A stretch of 25,880 nt of DNA from Phallusia fumigata (lineage: Eukaryota > Chordata > Ascidiacea > Phlebobranchia > Ascidiidae). Below are positions 1 to 12,800 of the stretch, piece after piece. Under the pieces are notes generated by a model that saw only the letters and a program-made list of their open reading frames with translations, made no database searches and was not told where the DNA came from. The translations under genes and the position numbers were made by a program. Position 1 is the stretch's first letter. The number at the start of each line of letters is the position of its first letter. The DNA is taken from positions 1 through 25,880 of the forward strand of contig QXVZ01011694.1 of assembly GCA_008931825.1 (NCBI GenBank), read 5' to 3'.

Positions 1-419
1 ACTCTGATGACGCAATTCCGATGAGAGTTGAGCAAGGCTTCGAGCTAGGGTAACGACATGGGCTTCTAGTCTAGTGAATCGTTTGTTTACCGACCTGAGA
101 TAGGGCATTAGATAATGAAATGGGTAGATCATTTTCTTACGTAACCGCATTGCCATTGACAGCTATCAGGAAGATTATCCATGAAGCGCACAGGAAAATC
201 GAATCCAGTATTGATTGTGGTACCAAATGTAATAATGCAACAAAGGTAAGTCGCCGTATACATTACATACGGATCAAGAAACGCATATGATTCCAACGTC
301 TAAGCAAATAACCAGTAACATTTTTACAAAACCTTGTACAGCGCCACAATGTCGATTAAATGGGACAATCAAACTCACGAAACCGAAGGAAAATAATTAT
401 TTTTCATGCGGTGACCCAA

Positions 420-595
420 ATGTGTAGACCTCATTTAGCACGTTGCGGTCTAATTGGGGGTCTCATACATTATTCACGGCATCCAATGCTAATCTTCCAG
501 TGCTCGTTTAGAGCTTGACTGTTTCGCCAAACCCTAAGCGGCTCGAAACCCAAACGTGTATTTCACGTCCATTAGCCCGCTCGGCAAAGCTTAAA
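420..595 (-). mobile_element. Probable tRNA-derived SINE fragment
   Basis: On the minus strand, from about 590, the sequence has an A-box-like TGCCGAGCGGGC, then a Ser-tRNA-like ATGGACGTGAAATACACG, then a B-box-like GGTTTCGAGCC with one extra T. A non-tRNA body of about 110 bp follows. That order and spacing are typical of tRNA-derived SINEs. The right end is not defined, and no second copy of the body is in the window. It lies downstream of exon 8 in the minus-strand gene, probably in an intron. Confidence 0.45.
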
Positions 596-680
596 TTACA
601 AGACAGCTGTTCAGCTAATTGCATTTTTGACGCGTTTTGCCAGTGATCGGATAAATCTGTCACAAGAACATTAAACGCAC

Positions 681-836
681 CTTATTTCACGTGAATATCG
701 GTCACCGCCGCCAAGGCCCTGACGCCGTCTCCGGGCTGATTTTCGCAACGCCCCGCTGCACACGCTCGTTGTGGTGATGGAGCGGACACTGGATGTTTCT
801 CCAAGCTCCGATGCATCGATTGTGACCGAGGAGTGC
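681..836 (-). CDS. Exon 8 of the minus-strand gene, last one in the window
   Basis: This 156-nt exon follows a good acceptor (tttcgaatcacag). Entering in phase 2 from exon 7, it is open throughout and encodes RHSSVTIDASELGETSS at its start and KSARRRRQGLGGGDRYS near its end. It leaves in phase 2 at ATAAG|gtgcgt. Two other reverse frames also look open but hit a stop at the exon end or do not match exon 7. No stop is reached in the supported frame, so at least one more exon lies to the left. Confidence 0.7.
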
Positions 837-3800
837 CTGTGATTCGAAAAGAAAAGGAATCACCATTTTCGTTATTTTTACCCCCCAGTGGGTGGTGCAA
901 ACGTCCAAGTGATCCACGTGATAAGACATTAGTCCAGTGGTTCTGAACCTTTTTCCTTATCGGTTCCCCCCTTGAAATCACCGACCAACGCTCGTATGTC
1001 TTTATGTATTTTCCAGAACGTAATTATTGCTCTCATGTTTAAATAACAAAAAAAATTGTTTGGTTGTTAGAGATGTAATGTAGTACCCATAAAATTAGCC
1101 CTAATGATTCAGTATCCTCGTATTTCCTGAAAACAAATCTCGTACCCCAAGTAGCAAGAACCCCATGCGTTAGTCGTTTCAATTTTCTTCGCACTGTTTA
1201 AAATTTTTAAATTTTGAAGTAGTTGAATGCCACTGGATTAGGTCTGTTCAAATACATTGAGTAACGCAATGTGAAGTTTATTGTTTCGGAAAACAAAAGG
1301 TAAATCCAAATAGGGTTTAAAACCGCGTTGCTCTATCGCTTCGTTAATACATCCAATGTAGTGTGGTGCCATAAAAGAGAGGTGAATGGTTCCAATCAAT
1401 AGATCGTTCGATATGAGCGCTACGAACGTTGTGCATAAGACATGTTGGTATTGAGGAACCATGGGTTTGGCGCCCCTACGTTGTCATTGCGAAAATTTCT
1501 AATGCGAGTATCGGATCATTTAAGGTTTGCCGATACGGCTGGTCGATGAATATTGATTTGGCTGTGGGATTTATACTGAAGACCATAACTCACGAATACT
1601 GCTGAGAACTTGGGGATGAAGGTCAGCACTTTAAAATGCAAAAACGTTGTGACATTTCCTACATTTACACTTGTAGGATGTAAAGTGTGGAGATAAAATC
1701 CAATTCCAATGGACCTTCTTACCGTAACCTTTTCTGTTTTTGCATTTTCGCGTTTGCACTGATAATTTATGCAAGAGTCTCAGCATTTCTATTTTACTGT
1801 GGCAGGGCCCAAATAATAAAAAATAAAGGCCCAAATAATAAAAATATCCAACAAAAAGTCAGTTTAAAATAGGTTTTATCAATCTCTGTGATGTTATGCT
1901 TTTGTTAGTTCCCATAAAACCAAGAGTTGAAGAAGCAGTATAAGTCGCAGATCAATACAAAACAGTTGATTTTTATTTAAACCTGATTTGAGTAATGACC
2001 CGCACGTGGCTTGGGTCTGTACATTGAACCAACTCGACTTGGTTCGAGTCAACACTCTTAAATACTCGGACTATATTTAAACTCGCTGGATGAATCTCGA
2101 CTTGACCTGTGGTTTGGGCACACGGAGTGTTCACAACACTGCTTTTAAACACCATTCAAGTCAAACTGTGCAAACTTTATCACCAGACAAATTTGCCATG
2201 CGTTTTTGAGTTCTTGATATATTCTGTTTTGGGGGTGACAACAAACACAACTTTGAAAAAAAGTTAAGTTTAATTAATCTAATGCTATTTGAGAACTAGT
2301 AAGTGTAGTTGGCGTCAGTGAGTATACCGCAAAAAAACATTTGACAGGTTTTCAGTAACTGAACGATACGGGTGAAATTAATATTTTATGATGTCAAACA
2401 CGATGCGACACTTTATTTTGAGGTGTATTTACACCATGCAGTAAGCTGTTTACTGCCTCGCAGAAAACCGACGTTACCTATATATTGCTACAGTGAGGTT
2501 TTTTACGTTTCCGTTTTTTATAGCAATGAATTAAATTAGCACACGTACCTGTAGTAAGCACTCTGGCGTCGGTCGGAAATCCTGTATGTTTCCTGCTGCT
2601 GCGACCAGTCGGTGACGTCACTGTCGTCATAACGACGCCGCTGACGCTGCTTTTTGCTCACACGTGATCTTTCGTCGCCGGAGAGATTCTTTGGGTGGAA
2701 ACCTCTTCGCACTGTGGAAGCGCCCCGTTGAAGTTTGCTTGAAAGCACCTAAAACATAAATTGTTAAGATTGTTAGAGGAAAAAATCGGAAATCTATGAA
2801 AAGATAAGCACACAGGGGTTGATAGTGTAAAGCAACTGCTTTATGGGTCCAGGAAAACCGTTGGGCATGTTTGTTGAACGGCATTTGGGATTCGACGGGT
2901 ATTTCGTTTATTTTTCTTAGTTGAAAAACAACTAAGGTTTAATTGTTCCAGACATACAAAGCTAGGTTTTCATAATACATGATACATTGTCACTCAAGGA
3001 GCAGCAAACGAATTTTTGTAGTAAGTTTCATGGTTTTAAAGATGATTGAATTAGCAGTCTATAGGGAGCTTGGCGTTGCTTTGTCGCCGGTGTGCTTGCA
3101 ACTCGACAGCGAAGCGTAAAAATTGAATTTGCAGAATAATGCGAATTCAGTGTTCGGTATATTAAACCTTGCTAGATTACGCCATGTGAATAATCAACCA
3201 TGAACGGAATTCTGTTGTGCGATTGCTCAATGGAAAGTTATTTTTTACCAGATCGGGATAGAAATCTCAGTTAGGTTTTATACGTAAATCGCCTCGCGAC
3301 AGTTTGGTGTAAACTAAGGAAAACTTTTTAACCTACAAAAAGCGAAAATAAATGAACATTTTTCTAAACAGTGAATAGCATTAAAAACTAGAAATTAAAC
3401 TTGCCGTAGCCGATTTTGTACACATTTTTCCATTCCCCGAGTAGTTTATTGGCCAGCAGTAAAAAAATCCCGCTTAAAGTTGTTTCATGCCATATTACAA
3501 CATTTAGTGGTGTAAATTAGCATGTTTCAAACAATTTGCATTTAAAAGAGTCAGCCGTAAAATACGAANGGTTCTGAACCTTTTTCCTTATCGGTTCCCC
3601 TTTGAAATCACCGACTAATGCTCGTTCGTCTTTATGTATTTTCCAGAACGAAATTATTGCTCTCATGTTTAAATAACAAAAAAATTTTTTTGGTAGAGAT
3701 GTAATGTAGTATCCATAAAATTAGCCCTAATGATTCAGTATCCTCGTATTTCCTAAAAAAACTCGTACCCCAAGTAGGAAGAACCCCATGCATTAGTTGT

Positions 3801-6800
3801 TTCAATTTTCTTCGCACTGTTTAATATTTTTAAATTTTGAAGTAGTTGAATGCCACTGGATTAAGTCTGTTCAAATACATTGAGTAACGCAATGTAAAGT
3901 TTATTGTTTCGGAAAACAAAAGGTAAACCCAAGTAGGGTTTAAAACCGCGTTGCTCTATCGCTTCGTTAATACATCCAATGTAGTGTGGTGCCATGAAAG
4001 AGAGGTGAATGGTTCCAATCAATAGATCGTTCGATATGAGCGCTACGAACGTTGTGCATAAGACATGTTGGTATTGAGGAACCATGGGTTTGGCGCCCCT
4101 ACGTTGTCATTGCGAAAATTTCTAATGCGAGTATCGGATCATTTAAGGTTTGCCGATACGGCTGGTCGATGAATATTGATTTGGCTGTGGGATTTATACT
4201 GAAGACCATAACTCACGAATACTGCTGAGAACTTGGGGATGAAGGTCAGCACTTTAAAATGCAAAACATGTTGTGACATTTCCTACATTTACACATGTGG
4301 GATGTAAAGTGTGGAGATAAAATCCAGTTCCAATGGACCTTCTTACCGTAACCTTTTCTGTTTTTGCATTTTCGCGTTTGCACTGATAATTTATGCAAGA
4401 GTCTCAGCATTTCTATTTTACTGTGGCAGGGCCCAAATAATAAAAAATAAAGGCCCAAATAATAAAAATATCCAACAAAAAGTCAGTTTAAAATAGGTTT
4501 TATCAATCTCTGTGATGTTATGCTTTTGTTAGTTCCCATAAAACCAAGAGTTGAAGAAGCAGTATAAGTCGCAGATCAATACAAAACAGTTGATTTTTAT
4601 TTAAACCTGATTTGAGTAATGACCCGCACGTGGCTTGGGTCTGTACATTGAACCAACTCGACTTGGTTCGAGTCAACACTCTTAAATACTCGGACTATAT
4701 TTAAACTCGCTGGATGAATCTCGACTTGACCTGTGGTTTGGGCACACGGAGTGTTCACAACACTGCTTTTAAACACCATTCAAGTCAAACTGTGCAAACT
4801 TTATCACCAGACAAATTTGCCATGCGTTTTTGAGTTCTTGATATATTCTGTTTTGGGGGTGACAACAAACACAACTTTGAAAAAAAGTTAAGTTTAATTA
4901 ATCTAATGCTATTTGAGAACTAGTAAGTGTAGTTGGCGTCAGTGAGTATACCGCAAAAAAACATTTGACAGGTTTTCAGTAACTGAACGATACGGGTGAA
5001 ATTAATATTTTATGATGTCAAACACGATGCGACACTTTATTTTGAGGTGTATTTACACCATGCAGTAAGCTGTTTACTGCCTCGCAGAAAACCGACGTTA
5101 CCTATATATTGCTACAGTGAGGTTTTTTACGTTTCCGTTTTTTATAGCAATGAATTAAATTAGCACACGTACCTGTAGTAAGCACTCTGGCGTCGGTCGG
5201 AAATCCTGTATGTTTCCTGCTGCTGCGACCAGTCGGTGACGTCACTGTCGTCATAACGACGCCGCTGACGCTGCTTTTTGCTCACACGTGATCTTTCGTC
5301 GCCGGAGAGATTCTTTGGGTGGAAACCTCTTCGCACTGTGGAAGCGCCCCGTTGAAGTTTGCTTGAAAGCACCTAAAACATAAATTGTTAAGATTGTTAG
5401 AGGAAAAAATCGGAAATCTATGAAAAGATAAGCACACAGGGGTTGATAGTGTAAAGCAACTGCGTTATGGGTCCAGGAAAACCGTTGGGCATGTTTGTTG
5501 AACGGCATTTGGGATTCGACGGGTATTTCGTTGTTTTTCTTAGTTGAAAAACAGCTAAGGTTTAATTCTTCCAGACATACAAAGCTAAGTTTTCATAATA
5601 CATGATACATTGTCACTCAAGGAGCAGCAAACGAATTTTTGTAGTAAGTTTCATGGTTTTAAAGATGATTGAATTAGTAGTCTGTAGGGAGCTTGGCGTT
5701 TTGACAGTTGCTTGCAACTCGACAGCGAAGCGTAAAATTTGAATTTGCAGAATAATGCGAATACAGTGTTCGGTATATTAAACCTTGCTAGATTACGCCA
5801 TGTGAATAATCAACCATAAACGGAATTCTGTTGTGCGATTGCTCAATGGAAAGTTATTTTTTTACCAGATCGGGATAGAAATCTCAGTTAGGTTTTATAC
5901 GTAAATCGCCTTGCGACAGTTTGGTGTAAACTAAGGAAAACCTTCTCCCAACCCACAAAGCGATTCATGTTTATAGAAGTTTACCTTTCAAAAATTTTTA
6001 ACCTACAAAAAGCGGAAATAAATGAACATTTTTCTAAACAGTGAATAGCATTAAAAACTAGAAATTAAACTTGCTGTAGCCGATTTTTTACACATTTTTC
6101 CATTCCCCGAGTAGTTTATTGGCCAGCAGTAAAAAAATCCCGCTTAAAGTTGTTTCATGCCATATTACAACTTTTAGTGGTGTAAATTAGCATGTTTCAA
6201 ATAATTTGCATTTAAAAGAGTCGGCCGTAAAATACGAAAACAGCAAAATTAACATGTCGCCTATATGAAAAACTTCGTTGACGTGTAGGAATCAAGGAAT
6301 TCAATAAGACCAAAATAGATTTCTGCGGGCAAGCTGTCCCCGGAATTGTAGGTGTGCTTGGTCGTGTGGGGTTGGCTCGGCACACCGCAAATTAACAAAT
6401 CTCTGTGAATTATTTATGACTGTTTTGTTTCCAATTGCTGATTAGGGCTTTCAAAGTTCTTATTGTCTTTTGTTCTTCAACAGGCTCTAAATACGTTAAA
6501 AACATAAATTGCGTCACGACGCAGGCTTGCACAAAACAACGGCAATTTCTTTAATAATGTAACTAGGTGTGGCAAGTTTGCGCTAAGACCTTTTTTACCG
6601 CAGTGTCTGGGTGACACAAATGGCTGTAATGGAAACCTCAAAACGCGCATTTTTTTTCCAAGATATGCCTGCATGAACAAGGGCAGTTCGTGTTTATTTA
6701 AAGTTGCAGGATATTTTATCACAAACTACTAGTGCGCATGGATCAGGCAACTGGCAGATTAAGAGCATGGAAGTCTTTTGGTCAGTCATACAAAAGTGTA

Positions 6801-9800
6801 AAGTTGGGCACATAAGGACATCCAAAGATTAGGATCAAACGCTGTCGGTAGTAAAATGGTTGTGATCTGTTTTTGTTGCAAAACATATTAGCTCTATAGG
6901 CCTATAATACCAAAGCGCAGCACTTTCGTAGCTATATGTGGTGCCAGTTCAACACTTCATGCACCTTAACCATCAAATCAATCGCAATTAACCAAGGTGA
7001 GTGCAAATATTTAAAAATCGATAAAACCAGTCTTTGTTACCCTAAAGTAAAGGGACGCTCGTTCCCAATATAAGAGCAAAACTAAATGTCGCTAAACCTA
7101 CGCCCAAATAATCATTTTAAGGGCAAAATGCTCCTTGAAACCTCACCAAGTTTGCATGTACAAATTCCAAACAGAAAAAAATATGTTTGGCAACGATAAA
7201 AAATTGATGGGGCTTTTGAGGCAAAAGCAAGAATTAAATATTGATGCTGTCCATCATAAGCGTTCTGTCTGGCGTCTTTCCTAACGTCTTGTGTACCTTC
7301 TACACGTTTAAGTCCATTATGCCTGTTGCTTTGTTGGCACAAGGGGAGATAGAAAAAACTAGGGCAGCGACGATGTTTTATGAAATATGCATCACATAGG
7401 TCCCACGGGGCTACTCAACTTGACATCGATGCGGTGCACCAGGAATGATCAGATAAGGTTTGTTTGCGTGATACTAAATTTGTGGCTTTTAGCTGTGAGA
7501 TATAGTAACTTTAAAAGTGTCAAAAGCTATTTTGTCAGCAGAAAAGGTTTGTCGTATTAATTGTGTTTGACGGATTGGACCAGTGTGTTTGTGGGTTCAT
7601 GACAACCTAAACCTGGTTCTAAGGGTTTGTTGTTTACATCAGTTCATCATTTTTGCCGAACATATTTTGTATTACCACACCTTTGCGTCACTTTGACCCG
7701 AAAATCCGTTTTTTGTTTCCAAAATGAAAGAGTCGCCAACAAAAATGAGTCACAAAAACAACAACACGTTGTTGCCAGGTTGGTTACATAACCGCTGACA
7801 GGTGGCGAATGGATGCCAGGCGTTTTAGCGATGCCAGGTCGATTAACAACCCGGTAACGGCTGCTTCTGACCCCTATGAAAATTCCATGCCGGCGCATTA
7901 TATTTGACGCCGCGGCGTTAAACCTACCGCCAGACAAACATATGGTTTTGGGGTATTTTTAAAAAAATACAACAGGCGATGTTTATTGGCTGCCGCCATC
8001 CGTCATGCGAATTATGTGACGTAAGGTCCCCAGATACTGATATCCGATTATGGATCAATATTATCTGAAAGAAAAAATGATGGAGAAAGGGTGGTGGTAT
8101 ACCTTTGGTTGAGTACGTTGTTCCAGTTGCCTTGCTTTGACGTCACTCAGAGCGCTTTCTGTGGGGGATAACTCTTCGGTGACACCTAACGGAGGTGAGA
8201 ACGTGCCGTTGCGAATCAGATGTTCTTTTGCTGAAAAAACAAAGATTTTGGTTTGTGTGTGATGTTAGATGTGTGATGTTTTGGTTTGTGTGTGACGATC
8301 TACCTTTGCAGTCCGACTTGGATCTACGCAAGTTTACTTGAGGGTTTTGTTTCACAAAATGTTGCTCAGCAATCACTTTCGCTTTTTCCGCTGCTCCCTC
8401 CTTATCTTCAACGTGACCAACATCCTCCTCTCCCTCCTCTGGGAAAGAGAGGGGAGGTAAAAGAGGGGTACTGGACCGCGACCACGCTTCTTTTGGGGGT
8501 GTGAGGCCGGCGGCTGTCGGGGAGGGAATCTCGGCCTCTTCGCTTAAAATTGATGAGTCGAAATCAAAAACTGACGCTTCGGGTTCCAGAACAGTCCCAC
8601 TGTCTCGGTCGTCGCTTTTCCTCGTGTCTCTATCGTCACCATTCGACAGCTTGTCATTGTTTGGTGGCGACCGATTGGTGTCGCCAGAGGCACAGTGGAC
8701 TGAATCGCTGCTGACTGAGTGGTGAACAGCTCGCCGGAAACTGAAGTTCTGTTGCGGATAGTGCGTTCGCGCGTCGCTCCTCTTCGGAGAAGTAATAACG
8801 TGTGACCTACTGGGCGACGTCTTATTGCCGGAAGATTGTGATATATTTTCCTGACGGTAAGTCTTAGTCGGCGAGTGCTGGATATTTTGCGTCTTTGGAA
8901 CGATGTGATCGTGGCGCAACTCTGATATCATATTTTCGTAGCTCCGTGCCTGACGATTAAGGCGAGCGTTCGGCGTGGAATGGTGCTGGGACTGTGGACT
9001 TTGCATGTGCTGTTGGTAGCTCGGCGCCACAAGACGCATGGAAAGTGCCTGTGAGGTTGGATCGGGGTTGAACGTCAATTGTGGCTCAGCGTTTTCGTTT
9101 TCAAAACACAGTGAACGCCTGAGGGCGGGAGCTGGCCTTGGATTGTTGCGGTACTGGGGTTTTCCCGGAGATTGTGAGGTGCGGGGCTGGTGTGCTTGTG
9201 GTTGGGTGTTAGGAGAAGGGTTTGGGCTCCGTGGGTCACGAGAAATACCCGGCGAAGGCGTAGCCCTTCCTCGGACTGTGGGCTAAAACAAAAAGCGTCA
9301 CAAAAATTAGGAAACAGCACGAGTTTATATAGGATTTTGGGTTCCTATAGATTATAGAACGAACTAATGGAATTTTTTAGTGTTACTTCCTTCCATAAAA
9401 GGTGGATGCTCATTTTCGTCTACGAGGAGCCCAACCTGTCGTGCGCACTTACAACGTGTTGGAAGGCAAAGGGGTATACAACAAAATACACTAAAATATG
9501 TGGTTCAGGAAATGGCATCATACCTGCTGGTAAGCGTGATGTTGGACCTTGTTCCAGTTTTCGTCGTGATGAGTAAAGCTGGGCGGAACTGCACTTGTGC
9601 AACGTCGAGGTTGTGCCGGACCAGGATTGGTCCGTACGTTGCTAGGAGACGCACTGGTGTGCTGCCATAGAAAAAAATTGTTGCAGTCACATAATGCCAA
9701 CGTTGAAACACGGAAGTACATTACTATCTGTTACAATTCGAAAACAACTAAACAAGAGTAATAAACTAACCCCTTACACCTAAGCCTAACAAAACAACTT

Positions 9801-12800
9801 TTCCAAAGTAACAACGACACACTTATTTTCATGCGGCGCACAAACACAACATGTTAAAAATGTGTATATTTTACAGTTTTTTTCAACTATGAAATCAATC
9901 TTGTAACTATTTTGACTGTAAACCCTACCGCTCTGTTGACAAGCACATAGTCCCCGTTGGCAGTTCGTTGCACAAGTCGTCCGTTGTGGGGATCTCCCCC
10001 GGCCGTCGCGGGTCGGTTCATATCTCGTTGTTTCTGGGGAGGGGTGTGGCCCAGTGGACCGGGCGTCTTGCTTCGGTATCTGGTCGGACGATCGGACGGT
10101 TGAGCCTTTTGGAAAACTGGTTGTTAAAATTACGTAATCCCGGTGTTAGACGAAGCACCGTTAACTATTCTTTGCTTGTCGCCTATCTGCTCTTTTAAGG
10201 AAGAGTTTTCGTCCAACAGCCCGTCATCGGCTAATTCGCTGAAGTTTGTTTACAAGACGATTCGATTATAACCAACGGCGCGTTGTTTTTCATTTCAACC
10301 GAAGCGAGTCAAACACGATTTAAATGCCAGTTCCCAGACGATAGAGTTGCACGTGCCGAACAAAAGGTCAAAACATAAACGTGGTCGTGTTACAGGAAAC
10401 AGCGTTTTATGTCATTTCACCGTCGTACAACCAACCAAAATTTATTCAACGTTAATTAAGGCATGTAGAAAATCGTCGAAACATAATTTCCTTCGAACTG
10501 CTGGCTTTTAAAAGTTTGTTGTTGGTTTAATATACAGTGCAGACCAGATTAGACTGCAATGTCATCGAAGTCTTACCTTGTGACCTTTTTTGTCGTCTGG
10601 TCCCTCAGTATCGCTGTTAAGCAGATTGCGCAGTCGTTCTTCTATCGACAGGTTACCAGGATTTTTCTGTAAATTAAGGAAAGTTCAAAATAAGCTTGTT
10701 ATTGGTTGAATGTGGGGAAAGTGTTCTTTCAGTGATACGCCAGGATTCTTTAGCATACCTTATAGCCCTCAAACTATTTGTTGAAGTGTCAAGTTACAAC
10801 ATATTAGGCAACTACATGTTCGGAAACTTACAACTACATCATAGTTGCAATTTTCGCAAGGCACCACTGCACTTGGGTATTTCAGTGGCCGCTTCCCACC
10901 TTGGCTTGCATACTGGGCCCAGCTGTTTAAATTTAGGTGACTGTCCGCTACTATACCTGTCTTTGCTCGAAACACTTCGGGCATCCAGGCAATTTTAGTT
11001 TGGTGCAATTAAGTACAAGCAGTCGTTTTTTAAAGCAAGACCTTACTATTTTGGTATTTTTAAAATAATTGATTTGAGGCTCCAACGTAATCAAATCCAA
11101 CATAAATGTTTATTGACGAAAACCATCGCTTTCATGTTTTTGCGTTTGATACTGCATAAATTATTTACAAACGTATTTTTAAACATACTTTTTTGGCTTT
11201 TTTACCTTTTCAATACTTTAGGTGAGTTATTATCGGTCATTTTACCAGTGACAAATGTGTCTTTTACTTTAACCTTAATGTCAGTGGGTGAGCCACAATA
11301 CACAAGAGAATAGCGACACGCTTCTCTCATTTAATCTACTGTCACATCGATGCTTCGACACACCTGTATAACATCGTTTTAATCCCGTCATAAGCATCTA
11401 GTAACAGGATTCCAGCTTAATGTGACAATTTTTAATTCGTTTGAACGCAGTGGCTACGCTTAACGCTAAAACATGTAATTTTTGCGTTTCAGTGCAAGAA
11501 TAGCGACGATCATAGAGCGTAAACACCTTACAGCCAAGTTTAATTTTACCACAATTTTTTATATTTCTGACCTAAATATCCTGTGTATCTGCGTTTTATA
11601 TTTACCTTTTCTTGCCACTAAACAACACCACCTACTGACTTTTACACGCTGCCCTACAAAGCAGTTGTTTCGAACTGTTAAGGTACACCAGTTTAGTACT
11701 GCACATGCCATCTCTCACAAAACGCCGCTGGTAAAAAAGCTAATTTTTCAAAAACTTTCAACTGCACATAAAGATAAGAGTGTGGTAAAAGGCAACAGCC
11801 GGGTTTGACCAAACTTAAGTGGTCAATTATCTGTGACAAATGCTTGGAATGTCTGAGATAATTTTCCATTGTCATCGACGGCTGTGAAGCGCAATTAAGA
11901 TGATTGCGATTGTGTCACAACAAAGATCGAATTGTTACAAAACAATTGATCGCTGTCTGTTTTCACTAGTGTAGGTGCACAAAAAAGGAGGTGGGTAATA
12001 GGGCTCGTTAGGGTTACAAATGACTGGGAGATTGGAGTTGTTTCCACCGCAAGAAGCACAATCTGTAAGCATTTTTCTCGCCAGTCGCCACCACGTACTA
12101 AACGGGCTCTCCAAGCCAATTTCGCTGCAGATTTTACCCCATTTGTTTGCTGCAAATTTTTACACCTCCCTCACGCTAATTCTTCGCCTACCTTTGTTTA
12201 AACAAGTCGTTCCCAATCAATTTTAGACCATGGTGTTTCGTTTTGGGTCATGTACCCCACTTTGTTCGCAGATTTTAGGGAAGACGGGNGGGGAAGTGTT
12301 CTTCCAGTGGTACGCCAGGTTTCTTTAGCATACTTTTATTGCCCACAAACTATTTGTTGAAGCGTCAAGTTACAACATATTAGGCAACTACATGTTCGGC
12401 AACTTACAACTATACATCATAGTTGCAATTTTCGCAAGGCACCACTGCACTTGGGTATTTCAGTGGCCATTTCCTACCTTGGCTTGCATACTGGGCCCAG
12501 CTGTTTAAATTTAGGTGACTGTCCGCTACTATACCTGTCTTTGCTCGAAACACTTCGGGCATCCAGGCAATTTTAGTTTGGTGCAAAGAAGTACAAGCAG
12601 TCGTTTTTTTGAAGCAAGACCTTACTATTTTGGTATTTTTTAAAATAATTGATTTGAGGCCTCAACGCAATCAAATCCAACATAAATGTTTATTGACGGA
12701 AACCATCGTTTTCATGTTTTTGCGTTTGATACTGCATAAATTATTTACAAACGTATTTTTAAACATACTTTTTTGGCTTTTTTACCTTTTCAATACTTTA

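Noticed and set aside
70-170. Possible further exon of the minus-strand gene between an AG at 171-172 and a GT near 87-88
   Set aside because: In the phase required by exon 8 it stops after about 10 codons. It could be a terminal exon, but there is no independent support.
1238-1462. 74-codon minus-strand frame repeated at 3861-4085
   Set aside because: It lies in intron 7. The copies differ by amino-acid changes over a short length, there is no splice support, and I recognise no family.
8143-9078. 311-codon minus-strand frame taken as a single-exon gene
   Set aside because: The frame is real only to 8304. It then reads through a 73-bp intron and exon 6 out of frame, and it is open upstream of 9078 to the acceptor at 9283.
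9038-9286. Plus-strand 82-codon Gly/Trp-rich frame and minus-strand 81-codon frame
   Set aside because: Both are shadows of exon 5, which is GC-rich and open in several frames.
11040-11500. Plus-strand splice-like signals (tttag|gtgagt near 11220 and gcgtttcag near 11490)
   Set aside because: No exon pair with a sensible coding frame joins them, and they sit inside an intron of the opposite-strand gene.
11482-11808. 108-codon plus-strand frame present in both 1.58-kb copies (also 13062-13388)
   Set aside because: It has no ATG at the start and no recognisable protein. Presence in both copies reflects the duplication, not conservation.
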